From: Halalkalibacter urbisdiaboli
Lineage (GTDB): Bacteria > Bacillota > Bacilli > Bacillales > Bacillaceae_D
Assembly (NCBI RefSeq): GCF_002156385.1
Contig: NZ_MVJM01000002.1
Coordinates: 1,156,824-1,220,823 of the forward strand
Direction: 5' to 3'
DNA: 64,000 bases
Shown here: positions 42,067-50,801 of the stretch, one piece after another
Layout of the letters: each line of letters begins with the position of its first letter
Numbering within the stretch: position 1 is the stretch's first letter
The notes under the pieces: generated by a model
What the model saw: the letters and a program-made list of their open reading frames with translations, nothing else
Told to the model about the DNA's origin: nothing
Database searches by the model: none
Translations under genes and position numbers: made by a program

Positions 42067-42690
42067 ATGAGTCAATGTACGGTTAGACCTTATACAATGG
42101 ATGATTTTAAGGGTTTACTTGAGGTACAAAAAGAAGCATTTCCACCACCATTTCCAGAAGAGCTTTGGTGGAGCAAAGACCAAATTCAAGCACATCTCGA
42201 GACCTTTCCAGAAGGAGCACTGCTTGCTGAAATAGATGGAAAAGTCGTCGGCTCAGCTACCTCTTTACTTATTACGTATGATGGTAAGCCTCATACGTGG
42301 GAAGAAGTTGCAGATAACGGCTACATTCGAAACAGTCATAATCCAAACGGCGATAGCTTATACGGAATTGATGTCTGCGTTCGACCAAGCTATCGTGGCC
42401 GTGGGATTGCTAAAGCGTTATATGAGGCACGAAAGGAAACGGTACGAAAACTCGGTTTAACACGTTTTCTTGCCGGGTGCCGCATCCCAAATTTTCACGA
42501 ATATGCCGATAAAATGAGCGTCGAGTCTTATATAGAAGCCGTTAAACGTGGGGAAATTCACGATTCGGTGCTTTCCTTTATGCTAAAACAAGGATTAACC
42601 GCCATTCAAGCCCTCCCTCATTATCTTGACGATGATGAATCTTTAGATTTTGCTGTATTGGTAGAATGGAGACCATCATTTGATAGGTGA
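42067..42690 (+). CDS. GNAT-family N-acetyltransferase
   Basis: This 207-residue protein has the acetyl-CoA site in YGIDVCVRPSYRGRGIAKALYEARKE, with the R/Q-x-x-G-x-G/A loop. The N-terminus VRPYTMDDFKGLLEVQKEAF is usual for the family. The substrate is unknown. GAGGAGGATGATTA precedes the ATG. Its stop is followed by a short 21-bp tandem repeat. Confidence 0.85.
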   Translation: MSQCTVRPYTMDDFKGLLEVQKEAFPPPFPEELWWSKDQIQAHLETFPEGALLAEIDGKVVGSATSLLITYDGKPHTWEEVADNGYIRNSHNPNGDSLYGIDVCVRPSYRGRGIAKALYEARKETVRKLGLTRFLAGCRIPNFHEYADKMSVESYIEAVKRGEIHDSVLSFMLKQGLTAIQALPHYLDDDESLDFAVLVEWRPSFDR

Positions 42691-42697
42691 TCAGCGA

Positions 42698-42769
42698 TTT
42701 ATCAGCGACTTTTTGGATTTATCATCATTTTTATCCGAGTTATCATCATTTTTTTCAAATTTATCATCA
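42698..42769. repeat. Imperfect 21-bp tandem repeat
   Basis: TTATCATCA occurs at 42719, 42740 and 42761, exactly 21 bases apart, with a diverged unit TTATCAGCG at 42699. The period is a multiple of three and one plus-strand frame reads heptads such as LSSFLSE and LSSFFSN, but no start or ribosome binding site supports a gene. Confidence 0.6.
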
Positions 42770-42800
42770 AAAAAAGAGGATGACTCTCATCATCCTCTTC
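42769..42800 (-). terminator. Terminator of the xylose operon
   Basis: AAGAGGATGA (42774-42783) and TCATCCTCTT (42790-42799) pair perfectly. On the minus strand seven T follow. It lies 7 bases after the oxidoreductase stop. Confidence 0.85.
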
Positions 42801-42806
42801 TCAATT

Positions 42807-43799
42807 TTATAGCTTTACTATTTCTCCCGTTTTCAATGCTTTGTAACAAGCATCGATTACACGCATATTTGCTAGCGTGCTTTCCGCTGTATAGGAAGGT
42901 GCGGTATCTGTTAACACCGCTTCGGAAAAATGCTCCACTTGTAAGGCATATTGGTCGGCGACAATTCTTTCAGTGCGCTGCTGTGAACCGGTATCAACGA
43001 TGATGAGCCCTTCTCCACCTTGAACATCCGGACGGAACGCTCTTGGAACAGTGATTTTGCCTTTTGTTCCAATCACTTCATACTCACTTGATGGCGCCAT
43101 TTTCACACTGCTTTTAAATGTGACGTGAACACCATTAGCCATTTCCATGTAAGCAAAAAGTGATGTATCAACGACCCCATCTTCAGCTAAATCTCCACTT
43201 ACTCGGACCGAAACAGGTTCAGCTCCTAACACATTACGAGTGACATGAATGCAATAGCAGCCAACATCATATAAACTCCCGCCACCCTTATTTGGATCGA
43301 GTCGGATGTTGCCCGTTCCATCCTCAAGGTAAAACGTAAAGCTTGAATCAATCGTTTTCACTTCACCAATTTCTCCAGCTGCAACAATTTCTTTCACGCG
43401 GTCATGCTGAGGATGGAATTGATACATGAACGCTTCCATAAATTTCACATTGCGTTGGCGGCAATAGTCAACCATTTCCTTCGTTTCTGCTTCTGTTAAG
43501 GCTGCTGGCTTTTCGCATAATACATGCTTCCCATTGTCTGCTGCCTTCATGACCCATTCCTTATGTAAATGGTTCGGAAGCGGGATGTAAACGGCATCAA
43601 TGTTTGTATCCTTTAAAAGCTCCTCATAACTTGAATAGATAGTCGGGATGTGGAGTCTGTCTGCAACCTCTTGTACTTTTTCATTTGGACTTGCAATTGC
43701 CACAACCTCAGCATTCTTCGCACGATGAATCGCTGGTATTAATTGATTTTGACCAATTTGTGCTGTACTAATAATGCCCCACTTAAGCTTTCTTTCCAT
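42807..43799 (-). CDS. Gfo/Idh/MocA-family sugar oxidoreductase
   Basis: This 330-residue protein has the N-terminal Rossmann part WGIISTAQIGQNQLIPAI, IDAVYIPLPNHLHKEWVMKAA and HVLCEKPAAL with the conserved Lys of the EKP motif. The C-terminal substrate domain has GGGSLYDVGCYCIHVTRNVLG. The family oxidises sugars or their derivatives with NAD(P). It follows xylB by 20 bases in the xylose operon, so it may be a D-xylose or pentose dehydrogenase. This gene is not part of the B. subtilis xyl operon. Confidence 0.87.
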   Translation of the reverse strand: MERKLKWGIISTAQIGQNQLIPAIHRAKNAEVVAIASPNEKVQEVADRLHIPTIYSSYEELLKDTNIDAVYIPLPNHLHKEWVMKAADNGKHVLCEKPAALTEAETKEMVDYCRQRNVKFMEAFMYQFHPQHDRVKEIVAAGEIGEVKTIDSSFTFYLEDGTGNIRLDPNKGGGSLYDVGCYCIHVTRNVLGAEPVSVRVSGDLAEDGVVDTSLFAYMEMANGVHVTFKSSVKMAPSSEYEVIGTKGKITVPRAFRPDVQGGEGLIIVDTGSQQRTERIVADQYALQVEHFSEAVLTDTAPSYTAESTLANMRVIDACYKALKTGEIVKL

Positions 43800-43819
43800 G
43801 TAAGAACCTCCTGATACAT

Positions 43820-45319
43820 CTATTTGCGATACTGTTGTACTCGCTCATTCAAACTTTTTGTTTGTTGATACACATCTTTATAAATAGAGAATAACTCTTT
43901 ATACTTCTCGACAGCGTCTGGATTTGGTTGATACGTCTTCACGACCTCTAACCATTCATTTGCACATTGCTCTAATGAGTCATACCAGCCGCAGCCATAA
44001 GCAGCTAGCATCGCTGCTCCAACACCTGGACCTTGTTCACTCGCCATTTTTTGAACTTCTGCGTTGAAAATATCCGCCTGCATTTGGAGCCATGTTTCAT
44101 TTTTGGCACCGCCGCCAATCGAGACAATCGTATTAATCGTTTTGCCGCCTTCTCTGAAAATTTCAATCGATTCACAAAGAGAGAATGTAATCCCTTCTAA
44201 AACAGCGCGAACAAAATCCTTACGTTCATGGGAAGCATCCATGCCAATAAAGCTTGCACGAATGACGGAATCGGCATGAGGTGTACGTTCACCTACGAGG
44301 TATGGCGTAAAGATCAGACCGTTCGCACCGACAGGAACCGAATCAACATCTTGTACGAATGTGGAAAAATCCTCCTCTTCTGCAAACACATCCTTAAACC
44401 AGCTTAAGCTGTAACCAGCAGCTAACGTAACACCCATCGTATAGTAGGCATTTTCCTCACCGTGGTTAAAATAATGAACCTTCCCGCCAAAATCGAGGTC
44501 ACTTCTAGGCTCATAGGAAAGAACAACACCAGAAGTCCCAATACTGCAAAGCGTTTTTCCTTCTGTTAAAATTCCTGTTCCTATCGCCCCACACGCATTA
44601 TCAGCACCACCCGCAAAGACCTTCGTCTCCGTTGAAAGTCCTGACTCTTTTGCAAATACGTCTGAAACGTTTCCGACATAGCCGTGTGATTCAATCAGTG
44701 GCGGACAAATGTCCACATCAAGCCCTAATGCATCACACATTTCGTCGCTCCATGTTTTGTCACTAATATTTAACAGCAACGTTCCCGCTGCATCGGAATA
44801 GTCCATATGAAGTTCACCTGTCATACGGAAACGTAAATAATCCTTTGGGAGCAAGAATACAGCCGCTTTTTCAAAAATCGCGGGTTCATTTTCTTTTACC
44901 CATAAAATCTTCGGTAGTGTAAAGCCTTCAAGTGCAGGGTTTTTCGTATATTGCAACAGCTTTTCTTCTCCTACTGCCTCATAAATGTCACGACATTGCT
45001 TCGTCGTTCTCGTATCATTCCAAAGAATGGCTGGGCGCAACACATGATGGCTTTCGTCCAATAGAACAAGGCCATGCATTTGACCTGAAAAACTTACACC
45101 TTCAATATTCGCCACGAGCTCGGCATTTTCCTGCGCAATTTCTTGCAATGCTTGCTTCGTTTTTTCTACCCACTCTTCTGGATCTTGTTCACTATAACCT
45201 GATTTCTCTTGAATTAACGGATATGACTTTGATGCTTCCTTTACAACTTCGCCTTGCTTGTTCATGAGCATCACTTTAACTGCACTCGTTCCTAAATCTA
45301 CCCCAACAACATAACTCAT
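43820..45319 (-). CDS. xylB: Xylulokinase
   Basis: This 499-residue FGGY-family kinase has VVGVDLGTSAVKVMLMNKQG at the N-terminus, SFSGQMHGLVLLDE, ILWNDTRTTKQC, HMDYSDAAGTLLLNI and VSIGGGAKNETWLQMQADIF. It phosphorylates D-xylulose to D-xylulose 5-phosphate. It lies 69 bases after xylA. AAGGAGGAAGCGAA precedes the ATG. Confidence 0.95.
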   Translation of the reverse strand: MSYVVGVDLGTSAVKVMLMNKQGEVVKEASKSYPLIQEKSGYSEQDPEEWVEKTKQALQEIAQENAELVANIEGVSFSGQMHGLVLLDESHHVLRPAILWNDTRTTKQCRDIYEAVGEEKLLQYTKNPALEGFTLPKILWVKENEPAIFEKAAVFLLPKDYLRFRMTGELHMDYSDAAGTLLLNISDKTWSDEMCDALGLDVDICPPLIESHGYVGNVSDVFAKESGLSTETKVFAGGADNACGAIGTGILTEGKTLCSIGTSGVVLSYEPRSDLDFGGKVHYFNHGEENAYYTMGVTLAAGYSLSWFKDVFAEEEDFSTFVQDVDSVPVGANGLIFTPYLVGERTPHADSVIRASFIGMDASHERKDFVRAVLEGITFSLCESIEIFREGGKTINTIVSIGGGAKNETWLQMQADIFNAEVQKMASEQGPGVGAAMLAAYGCGWYDSLEQCANEWLEVVKTYQPNPDAVEKYKELFSIYKDVYQQTKSLNERVQQYRK

Positions 45320-45388
45320 TTCGCTTCCTCCTTATGGTGAAAAAGTGCTGGACACATTATGGCCCCAGCACTCTTCCTATTTTTTATC

Positions 45389-46705
45389 TTAAGCTAAACC
45401 TAATAAGTATTGATTAATTACCGCTTTAATGCGCTCTTGTCTTCCAGAAACATTCTTGATTGGCTCTAGTCCTAATGCATACTCTTCAAGCTTTTTAAAG
45501 TCTGTTTTTCCTTCGACAATGTCCTTACCAATTCCTTCTGTATAAGACTGATAACGTTCTGAAATAATGTTTTCGAACACGTTATCTTCAATTAATTTGC
45601 TTGCAACTTTTAATCCAATTGCAAATGTGTCCATACCAGCAATATGTGCGTGGAATAGGTCATCTTGGTCAAATGATGCTCTACGAACTTTTGCATCAAA
45701 GTTCAAACCACCTGTACCTAATCCATCATTTTTAAGAATTTCATACATCGCTAACGTTGTTGAATATAGATCTTGAGGGAATTCATCTGTATCCCAGCCG
45801 ATTAACGTATCACCTTGGTTTGCGTCAACTGAACCTAACATACCGTTAATACGTGCCACTCTTAGCTCATGCTCGAATGTATGACCTGCAAGTGTTGCGT
45901 GGTTCGCTTCGATGTTAAATTTGAATGTTTTATCAAGATCATAAGTTTTTAAGAATCCGATACCAGTTGCCACATCAAAGTCATATTGATGCTTTGTTGG
46001 CTCTTGAGGCTTAGGCTCTATTAAAAATTGTGCATCAAAGCCAATTTCGTTTGCATAATCCTTTGCCATATGGAAGAAACGTGCAAGGTTGTCAAGTTCA
46101 AGCTTCATATCTGTATTAAGAAGCGTTTCGTATCCTTCACGTCCACCCCAGAATACATAGTTTTCAGCACCTAATTCTTTACCAACCTCTAAACCTTTTT
46201 TCACTTTAGCAGCTGCATAAGCAAATACATCCGCATTACTTGATGTTGCTGCACCGTGTACCCAGCGTGGGTGTGTGAACATGTTTGCTGTGTTCCAAAG
46301 AAGCTTTGTCTTACTCGTTTTCATGTAATCCTTAATCATTGCAACAATGACATCAAGGTCTTCGTTCGTTTTCTTTAATGTATCTGACTCAGGAGCAATA
46401 TCGAAATCATGGAAGCAGAAATAAGGGACGTTCAACTTCTCAAAAAATTCAAATCCAGCTTCTACACGTGCCTTTGCTAGGTCTAGACCTGAAAAACGGT
46501 CCCAGCCGCGTACCATCGTTCCAGCACCAAACGGATCAGAGCCATCAGCCGTGAATGTGTGCCAATATGCAACAGAGAAACGTAAAAACTCTTCCATTGT
46601 TTTTCCGTTTACTACTTCGCTTGGATTGTAGTGCTTAAATGCAAAATCGTTTTTAGACGTTGGACCTTCGTATTTAATTTGACCGATGTTTTCAAAATAT
46701 GCCAT
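45389..46705 (-). CDS. xylA: Xylose isomerase
   Basis: This 438-residue TIM-barrel enzyme has [33 protein letters not shown] with the catalytic His/Asp, [35 protein letters not shown] with the metal-binding Glu, and [19 protein letters not shown]. It is the long (class II) form usual in Bacillus, and converts D-xylose to D-xylulose. It is first in the operon, directly behind the XylR operator. Confidence 0.97.
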   Translation of the reverse strand: MAYFENIGQIKYEGPTSKNDFAFKHYNPSEVVNGKTMEEFLRFSVAYWHTFTADGSDPFGAGTMVRGWDRFSGLDLAKARVEAGFEFFEKLNVPYFCFHDFDIAPESDTLKKTNEDLDVIVAMIKDYMKTSKTKLLWNTANMFTHPRWVHGAATSSNADVFAYAAAKVKKGLEVGKELGAENYVFWGGREGYETLLNTDMKLELDNLARFFHMAKDYANEIGFDAQFLIEPKPQEPTKHQYDFDVATGIGFLKTYDLDKTFKFNIEANHATLAGHTFEHELRVARINGMLGSVDANQGDTLIGWDTDEFPQDLYSTTLAMYEILKNDGLGTGGLNFDAKVRRASFDQDDLFHAHIAGMDTFAIGLKVASKLIEDNVFENIISERYQSYTEGIGKDIVEGKTDFKKLEEYALGLEPIKNVSGRQERIKAVINQYLLGLA

Positions 46706-46784
46706 GTTTGTATTCCTCCAATTAGTTTATTTACCTATCACTAGATAGCGTTTTCGTAAATCTATGATCGTATTATAACAACTC

Positions 46785-46817
46785 AAACTTAGTTTGTCTA
46801 TTGGATAAACTAAGTTT
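46785..46817. promoter_or_regulatory. XylR operator between xylA and xylR
   Basis: AAACTTAGTTT (46785-46795) and AAACTAAGTTT (46807-46817) are perfect reverse complements with an 11-base centre. The core TTAGTTTGT...AAACTAA is the known Bacillus xyl operator pattern. A possible cre (ATAGCGTTTTCGTAA, 46745-46759) lies between it and xylA. Confidence 0.85.
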
Positions 46818-46921
46818 GTAATAAAAATATTTTCCGTTATAATAGAGGTAATACTTTGTTCTTATATATACTCAAGCGCTTTAACAAAAAGACGCTTAGA
46901 AACTTATTTAGGTGGATAATC

Positions 46922-48112
46922 ATGAAGATATCAATGAATCAACATTTAGTGAAATTAAGTAATAAATCGCTCGTTCTTCACATTATTAAAGAGCAAGCCC
47001 CCTTATCACGCGCAGAGATTTCGCAACGTTCAGGATTAAACAAAGGTACGGTATCTTCTCTAGTAAATGAATTATTAGAAGAAAAACTTTGCTATGAATC
47101 TGGCCCGGGAGAATCAAGTGGCGGGCGACGTCCTGTTATGCTCTTATTTAATCAGCTCGCTGGCTATTCGATCGGTATCGATCTTGGGGTCAATTACATT
47201 TTAGGTCTTTTAACAGATTTACAAGGAAACATTGTGATTGAAAAAAAGCTATCATGTACAACAACAGCTGCTGAGCATGTTTTAGGAAAAGTAACGGACA
47301 TTATTCAACAGCTTATTAATGAGGCTCCAAGCAGTCACTATGGCATTGTAGGAATTGGCATCGGCGTCCCAGGTGTCGTTGACAACACCGGAACCGTTTT
47401 ACTCGCACCAAACTTAGGCTGGAAGTATCTAAACCTGAAAGAGAAAATTGAAGCATCTTTCCAACTGCCTGTCATTATTGAAAATGAAGCAAAGGCTGGC
47501 GCTTACGGTGAAAGTAAATTTGGCTTTAATCAAAATAGCGAAAACTTAATTTATGTAAGTGCGGGTATCGGAATTGGTGTTGGGATTATTTTAAAAGGGG
47601 AACTCTATCGCGGGGTGAATGGCTTTTCCGGGGAAATGGGCCATATGACCATTGAAATTAACGGAAAGGACTGCCGCTGTGGAAATAAAGGCTGCTGGGA
47701 GCTATACTCATCTGAACAGGCTCTAATTGAAGAGGCTAAGAATCTGAATCTTGCTCCGAATTCAGAAACAATTACGTTAGAATGGCTAATTGAGCAGGCA
47801 AATAAAAATAACGAACAAGTAATTGAACTGTTCCATACGATTGGGGCGTTTCTTGGCACTGGCTTGAATACTATTATTAACACGTTTAATCCACACCGCG
47901 TTATTATTGGTAATCGTCTAGCTGAAGCAAAGAAATGGTTAGAAGATCCGATACTACGAATTATTAATCAAAACCATTTTCAATTTCAACGCGAGGAGTT
48001 AGAGGTCAGCTTCTCAAAATTAACGATTTACTCCACAGCCTTAGGCGTCGCTGCTTTTTCAACCGAGCAATTTTTAAAAGCGGATTACCAAGAAATTGAG
48101 TCATCGATTTAA
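46922..48112 (+). CDS. xylR: Xylose repressor, ROK family
   Basis: About 396 residues. The winged helix reads PLSRAEISQRSGLNKGTVSS at about 26-45. The ROK domain has SIGIDLGVNYILGLLTDLQG, GVGIGVPGVVDNTG-type IGIGVPGVVDNTG, IENEAKAGAYGE and the zinc motif CRCGNKGCWELYSSEQAL. ATG at 46922 follows TTAGGTGGATAATC; the longer frame from 46856 is rejected. XylR without xylose binds the operator at 46785 and represses xylA and probably itself. Confidence 0.93.
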   Translation: MKISMNQHLVKLSNKSLVLHIIKEQAPLSRAEISQRSGLNKGTVSSLVNELLEEKLCYESGPGESSGGRRPVMLLFNQLAGYSIGIDLGVNYILGLLTDLQGNIVIEKKLSCTTTAAEHVLGKVTDIIQQLINEAPSSHYGIVGIGIGVPGVVDNTGTVLLAPNLGWKYLNLKEKIEASFQLPVIIENEAKAGAYGESKFGFNQNSENLIYVSAGIGIGVGIILKGELYRGVNGFSGEMGHMTIEINGKDCRCGNKGCWELYSSEQALIEEAKNLNLAPNSETITLEWLIEQANKNNEQVIELFHTIGAFLGTGLNTIINTFNPHRVIIGNRLAEAKKWLEDPILRIINQNHFQFQREELEVSFSKLTIYSTALGVAAFSTEQFLKADYQEIESSI

Positions 48113-48206
48113 ATAATATAAGTGAGGGGCTAAAGGTTACCTGCCCCTTTGCTTTTTTTATCTACTAATTGAAAAAACACTTGGCTGCCGAGTACTACGC
48201 CCGCAT

Positions 48207-48494
48207 CTAGAAGTCTAATAAGTTGCGGCTACCGGTAGCTTTTTCGTCGAGTGGCACCGATGGAGTGACTGGTGTTGATGTTGATTGAGCGGTTGCCGGA
48301 TACGGTTGCGGGGCACGACTTTGCTTTGTAGCCTGCGTTTTTTGTACTGAATCTCCCTTTAATAGCTGGCAATAAGCTTCAATCACCGCAGCAGCTTCAC
48401 GGACAGCTTGCTCATCTTGATTGGTGACAGATGTATGTAGCTTTTGCATTTGATTTTGCATTTGTTCGATAATTTGCTTTGCTGGTATATTCAT
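48207..48494 (-). CDS. ywdI: YwdI family protein (DUF5327)
   Basis: This 95-residue protein starts MNIPAKQIIEQMQNQMQKLH and contains EAAAVIEAYCQLLKG, as in YwdI. The second half is low-complexity, Pro/Ser/Thr-rich. ATG at 48494 has GTGAAGGA upstream; a longer frame to 48509 is possible. Function unknown; B. subtilis ywdI also lies in the ywd region. Confidence 0.75.
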   Translation of the reverse strand: MNIPAKQIIEQMQNQMQKLHTSVTNQDEQAVREAAAVIEAYCQLLKGDSVQKTQATKQSRAPQPYPATAQSTSTPVTPSVPLDEKATGSRNLLDF

Positions 48495-48664
48495 TCCTTC
48501 ACACCTCACTTTTTCGTGCTAACTCGTCTCTTATAATAGCATAGGAAACGTTAAAAAAGACAACCGGAATCAATTCTCATAGTAACAATGGCTCTCTCGT
48601 TACCCGCCTTTTCTAGAAAACCACTCACAGCAGGCTTTATATAACGCACTGCTCCTTTCATTAC

Positions 48665-48762
48665 AAAGGCCACTAAAAAAGGGATATACCGGAGGGCACT
48701 GATAAAGGATGCTTTTCCCTTTTTCAATGCCCTCTAATACCGTTCCTTTTTTAGTGGCCTTT
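48665..48762 (-). terminator. Terminator of the amt operon, split by a hairpin repeat
   Basis: AAAGGCCACTAAAAAAGG (48665-48682) and CCTTTTTTAGTGGCCTTT (48745-48762) are perfect 18-bp arms. The right arm covers the stop codon of the MerR gene. Between them sits repeat copy R2 flanked by ATACCG (48686-48691 and 48737-48742). Without R2 the loop would be about 11 bases, a normal terminator. Confidence 0.75.
48694..48732. repeat. 39-bp hairpin repeat, copy R2
   Basis: GGGCACTGATAAAGG (48694-48708) and CCTTTTTCAATGCCC (48718-48732). Same orientation as R1. By hand count its reverse complement matches R4 at 36 of 39 positions, including the loop. Confidence 0.8.
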
Positions 48763-49014
48763 TCGTTTTTTTGATGTGGATGCAAAGATGGCTTTAATTC
48801 CTGCTATATTTACGCCTTGTTCGATATACGATTTTATTTCGTGAAATCGTTCAATATCTTCAAGTGAAAACATGCGCTGATTTCCTTCGTTTCGTACAGG
48901 TTTTATTAACCCTTGTTCCTCATAATACCGAATTTGTCTTGCTGTTAAATTGGTCATATCCATGACAACACGAATCGGAAAGCATGCTTGCTCTCTTGGA
49001 ATATTCCGCTTCAA
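48751..49014 (-). CDS. Short GlnR-like MerR-family regulator
   Basis: This 87-residue protein has [20 protein letters not shown], then [20 protein letters not shown] and [16 protein letters not shown], very like the N-terminal DNA-binding part of GlnR. GlnR is about 130 residues; this protein lacks the C-terminal signal region that contacts glutamine synthetase. It could bind GlnR/TnrA sites without sensing. The start is TTG with GGAGGGGAGGGC upstream. It is the last gene of the amt operon, whose promoter carries two such sites. Confidence 0.82.
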   Translation of the reverse strand: MKRNIPREQACFPIRVVMDMTNLTARQIRYYEEQGLIKPVRNEGNQRMFSLEDIERFHEIKSYIEQGVNIAGIKAIFASTSKKRKGH

Positions 49015-49046
49015 AAGCCCTCCCCTCCTCCATTACTTTCACGTTT

Positions 49047-49790
49047 TTAAAGGTGAGCGGTATTCCCTCTAGCTAAGAACGTGTAGACATCACGCAATGT
49101 TTCAAAGCCGGCTTCCTTTGCTTTGCGAATATTTGCTTGCCAGAGCATTGCCGCCATTATTGCGTCTTCCTCCGCATGATGTCGATTCCCTATTGGAATC
49201 CCATAATAGGAACAACACTCGTCTAATGTCACAAGCTTCTCCATTGGGGCCACTACTTTTGTTAAAAACGACGTATCCACAATTCGATGCTGAAAGGTCG
49301 TACGTAACGTTTGCCATGTGGCATGAGACATAAACCTTTTTTCATGATTGGCATGATGAGCGACAAGTGTTGTACGACCAACAAATTGAAAGAAATCAGT
49401 CAGTACATCGACAAGTGGAGGAGACTTTTGCAATTCTTCCTTCGTTAACCCTGTTAATGTCAGAACTTCCTCGGAAATTTCTTTATTACATTGGACGGTT
49501 GAATAAAACGTCTCCTTCTCGAAAATTTCCTCGCCCTTCATTTTGATTGCCCCTATCGATAGAATGCAATCGCCATTATCAGGATTAAATCCACTTGTTT
49601 CTAAATCAAAGACAACGAAGGGCAGCTCTGAAAATGGTCTATCAAGGACGTCCTCTTGCTTGAGTTCACGTTGAATTTGACGGAGATGGGACAAACGCTC
49701 AGCTTGAGATTTTTGTTGTGTTGACGTGTAGACATTTGGGCTAAGCTTTGATGAAAGCTGTTTCATGATCTGTATCATATTGTTCATCAT
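49047..49790 (-). CDS. DnaQ-like 3'-5' exonuclease
   Basis: This 247-residue protein has ExoI FVVFDLETSGFNP (Asp62, Glu64), ExoII near TTLVAHHANHEKRFM, and ExoIII NRHHAEEDAIMAAML, the DEDDh order. It resembles the epsilon / PolC exonuclease domain but is free-standing with an extra N-terminal 55 residues. It may act on DNA, RNA or small nucleotides. It follows the nucleotidyltransferase gene by 7 bases, so the two are coexpressed and may work together. Confidence 0.85.
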   Translation of the reverse strand: MMNNMIQIMKQLSSKLSPNVYTSTQQKSQAERLSHLRQIQRELKQEDVLDRPFSELPFVVFDLETSGFNPDNGDCILSIGAIKMKGEEIFEKETFYSTVQCNKEISEEVLTLTGLTKEELQKSPPLVDVLTDFFQFVGRTTLVAHHANHEKRFMSHATWQTLRTTFQHRIVDTSFLTKVVAPMEKLVTLDECCSYYGIPIGNRHHAEEDAIMAAMLWQANIRKAKEAGFETLRDVYTFLARGNTAHL

Positions 49791-49797
49791 GAGCTCA

Positions 49798-50796
49798 TCA
49801 TCTCCCCATCAAAGATTCAATGTGTTTATATAAGTCTCGCCCTTCTTGCACCCACTTTTTGAGCTGCTTCTTGTCTTCAGTCGAAAGCTTTTTTACAGAA
49901 AGATAATGAATATCATCATAGGTCGTTACATCACGCTGCCAAACTAATCGTTTTTGCAGCAATTGGTCATAAGATGTTTGTAACGCTTTTACTCGCTTAT
50001 ATTTGGCCGGCAACAATTCAAAACGACTGTGGGTTGATGTTTCATAAATTTCTTCCTTTAACGCTAGCAACCTTAATCCATTCACAAACGGAAAAAGAGC
50101 AATTTGTTTAAGATCAAACTTCCCTTGATGCTCCCCTTTCGTTTCTACAAGTAGTTGACCAAAAGGGCCAACCCCTCTTCGTAAACGTCCGGTATTGTCT
50201 GCTAATCTATCTAAGAGTCTAGGTTCTTTCTGTAATGTTGTAAAAAGACGTTCCTTTATTGAATGAATGAAAGAATGTTCCCCTATTAGGACCCTTGAGT
50301 CAAAAAATGTTAAGGCAAACCGCAAATTTTCCCAAGTATCATTTTCTAACCAAGCATCAATTTGTTCATACCACCCCTTGAGTGACTTACACCAACGTGG
50401 GTTCGATGCCATCACCTTTCCATCACATTTTTCGTAACCGGCTTTCTCAAGTACAAGCACAATTTCCTCACCTAATCTTAAGAAATAGTCTTGAACTGCT
50501 TCGTCTTCACTATCGAAAACCAATCCATGGTCCTGATCACTCCAAAACGATTGTTCATGACGTCCCGCACTCCCCATGACAAAGAAAGCAAAGTGAGCAG
50601 GGGCAGGGCCCCACTCACTCTCATTTTTCTCAATTGCCAGACGAACCGCCTTTTTCATCAATGACTCATGTAACAGATGAAGCGCTTCTGGTGAAGGCTC
50701 AAGTCCTTGCATCTCTTGCATTCTTTCTATCTTTAAGACTTGATAACATCTTTCCCAATCATCACTTTCATGACTTGGTCGTCTGATTTCAGACAT
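49798..50796 (-). CDS. DUF294-type nucleotidyltransferase
   Basis: This 332-residue protein has FFVMGSAGRHEQSFWSDQDH with GSAGR at 75-79 and the catalytic acids at Asp87/Asp89, as in GlnD and DUF294 nucleotidyltransferases. The C-terminal part (GQLLVETKGEHQGKFDLKQI and onward) is the associated substrate-binding helical domain. CBS and cyclic-nucleotide domains found in many relatives are missing. It follows amt by 5 bases. By analogy with GlnD it could modify a nitrogen-signalling protein, but no PII gene is present here. Confidence 0.82.
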   Translation of the reverse strand: MSEIRRPSHESDDWERCYQVLKIERMQEMQGLEPSPEALHLLHESLMKKAVRLAIEKNESEWGPAPAHFAFFVMGSAGRHEQSFWSDQDHGLVFDSEDEAVQDYFLRLGEEIVLVLEKAGYEKCDGKVMASNPRWCKSLKGWYEQIDAWLENDTWENLRFALTFFDSRVLIGEHSFIHSIKERLFTTLQKEPRLLDRLADNTGRLRRGVGPFGQLLVETKGEHQGKFDLKQIALFPFVNGLRLLALKEEIYETSTHSRFELLPAKYKRVKALQTSYDQLLQKRLVWQRDVTTYDDIHYLSVKKLSTEDKKQLKKWVQEGRDLYKHIESLMGR

Positions 50797-50801
50797 CGTC
50801 C

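Noticed and set aside
42698-42769. CRISPR array
   Set aside because: Period of 21 with no conserved repeat/spacer pattern and no cas genes.
48600-48785. 61-aa minus-strand ORF across the split terminator
   Set aside because: It is made of the nested inverted repeats and overlaps the MerR gene end.
49798-50796. GlnD uridylyltransferase
   Set aside because: It lacks the HD and ACT domains of GlnD; only the nucleotidyltransferase core is shared.
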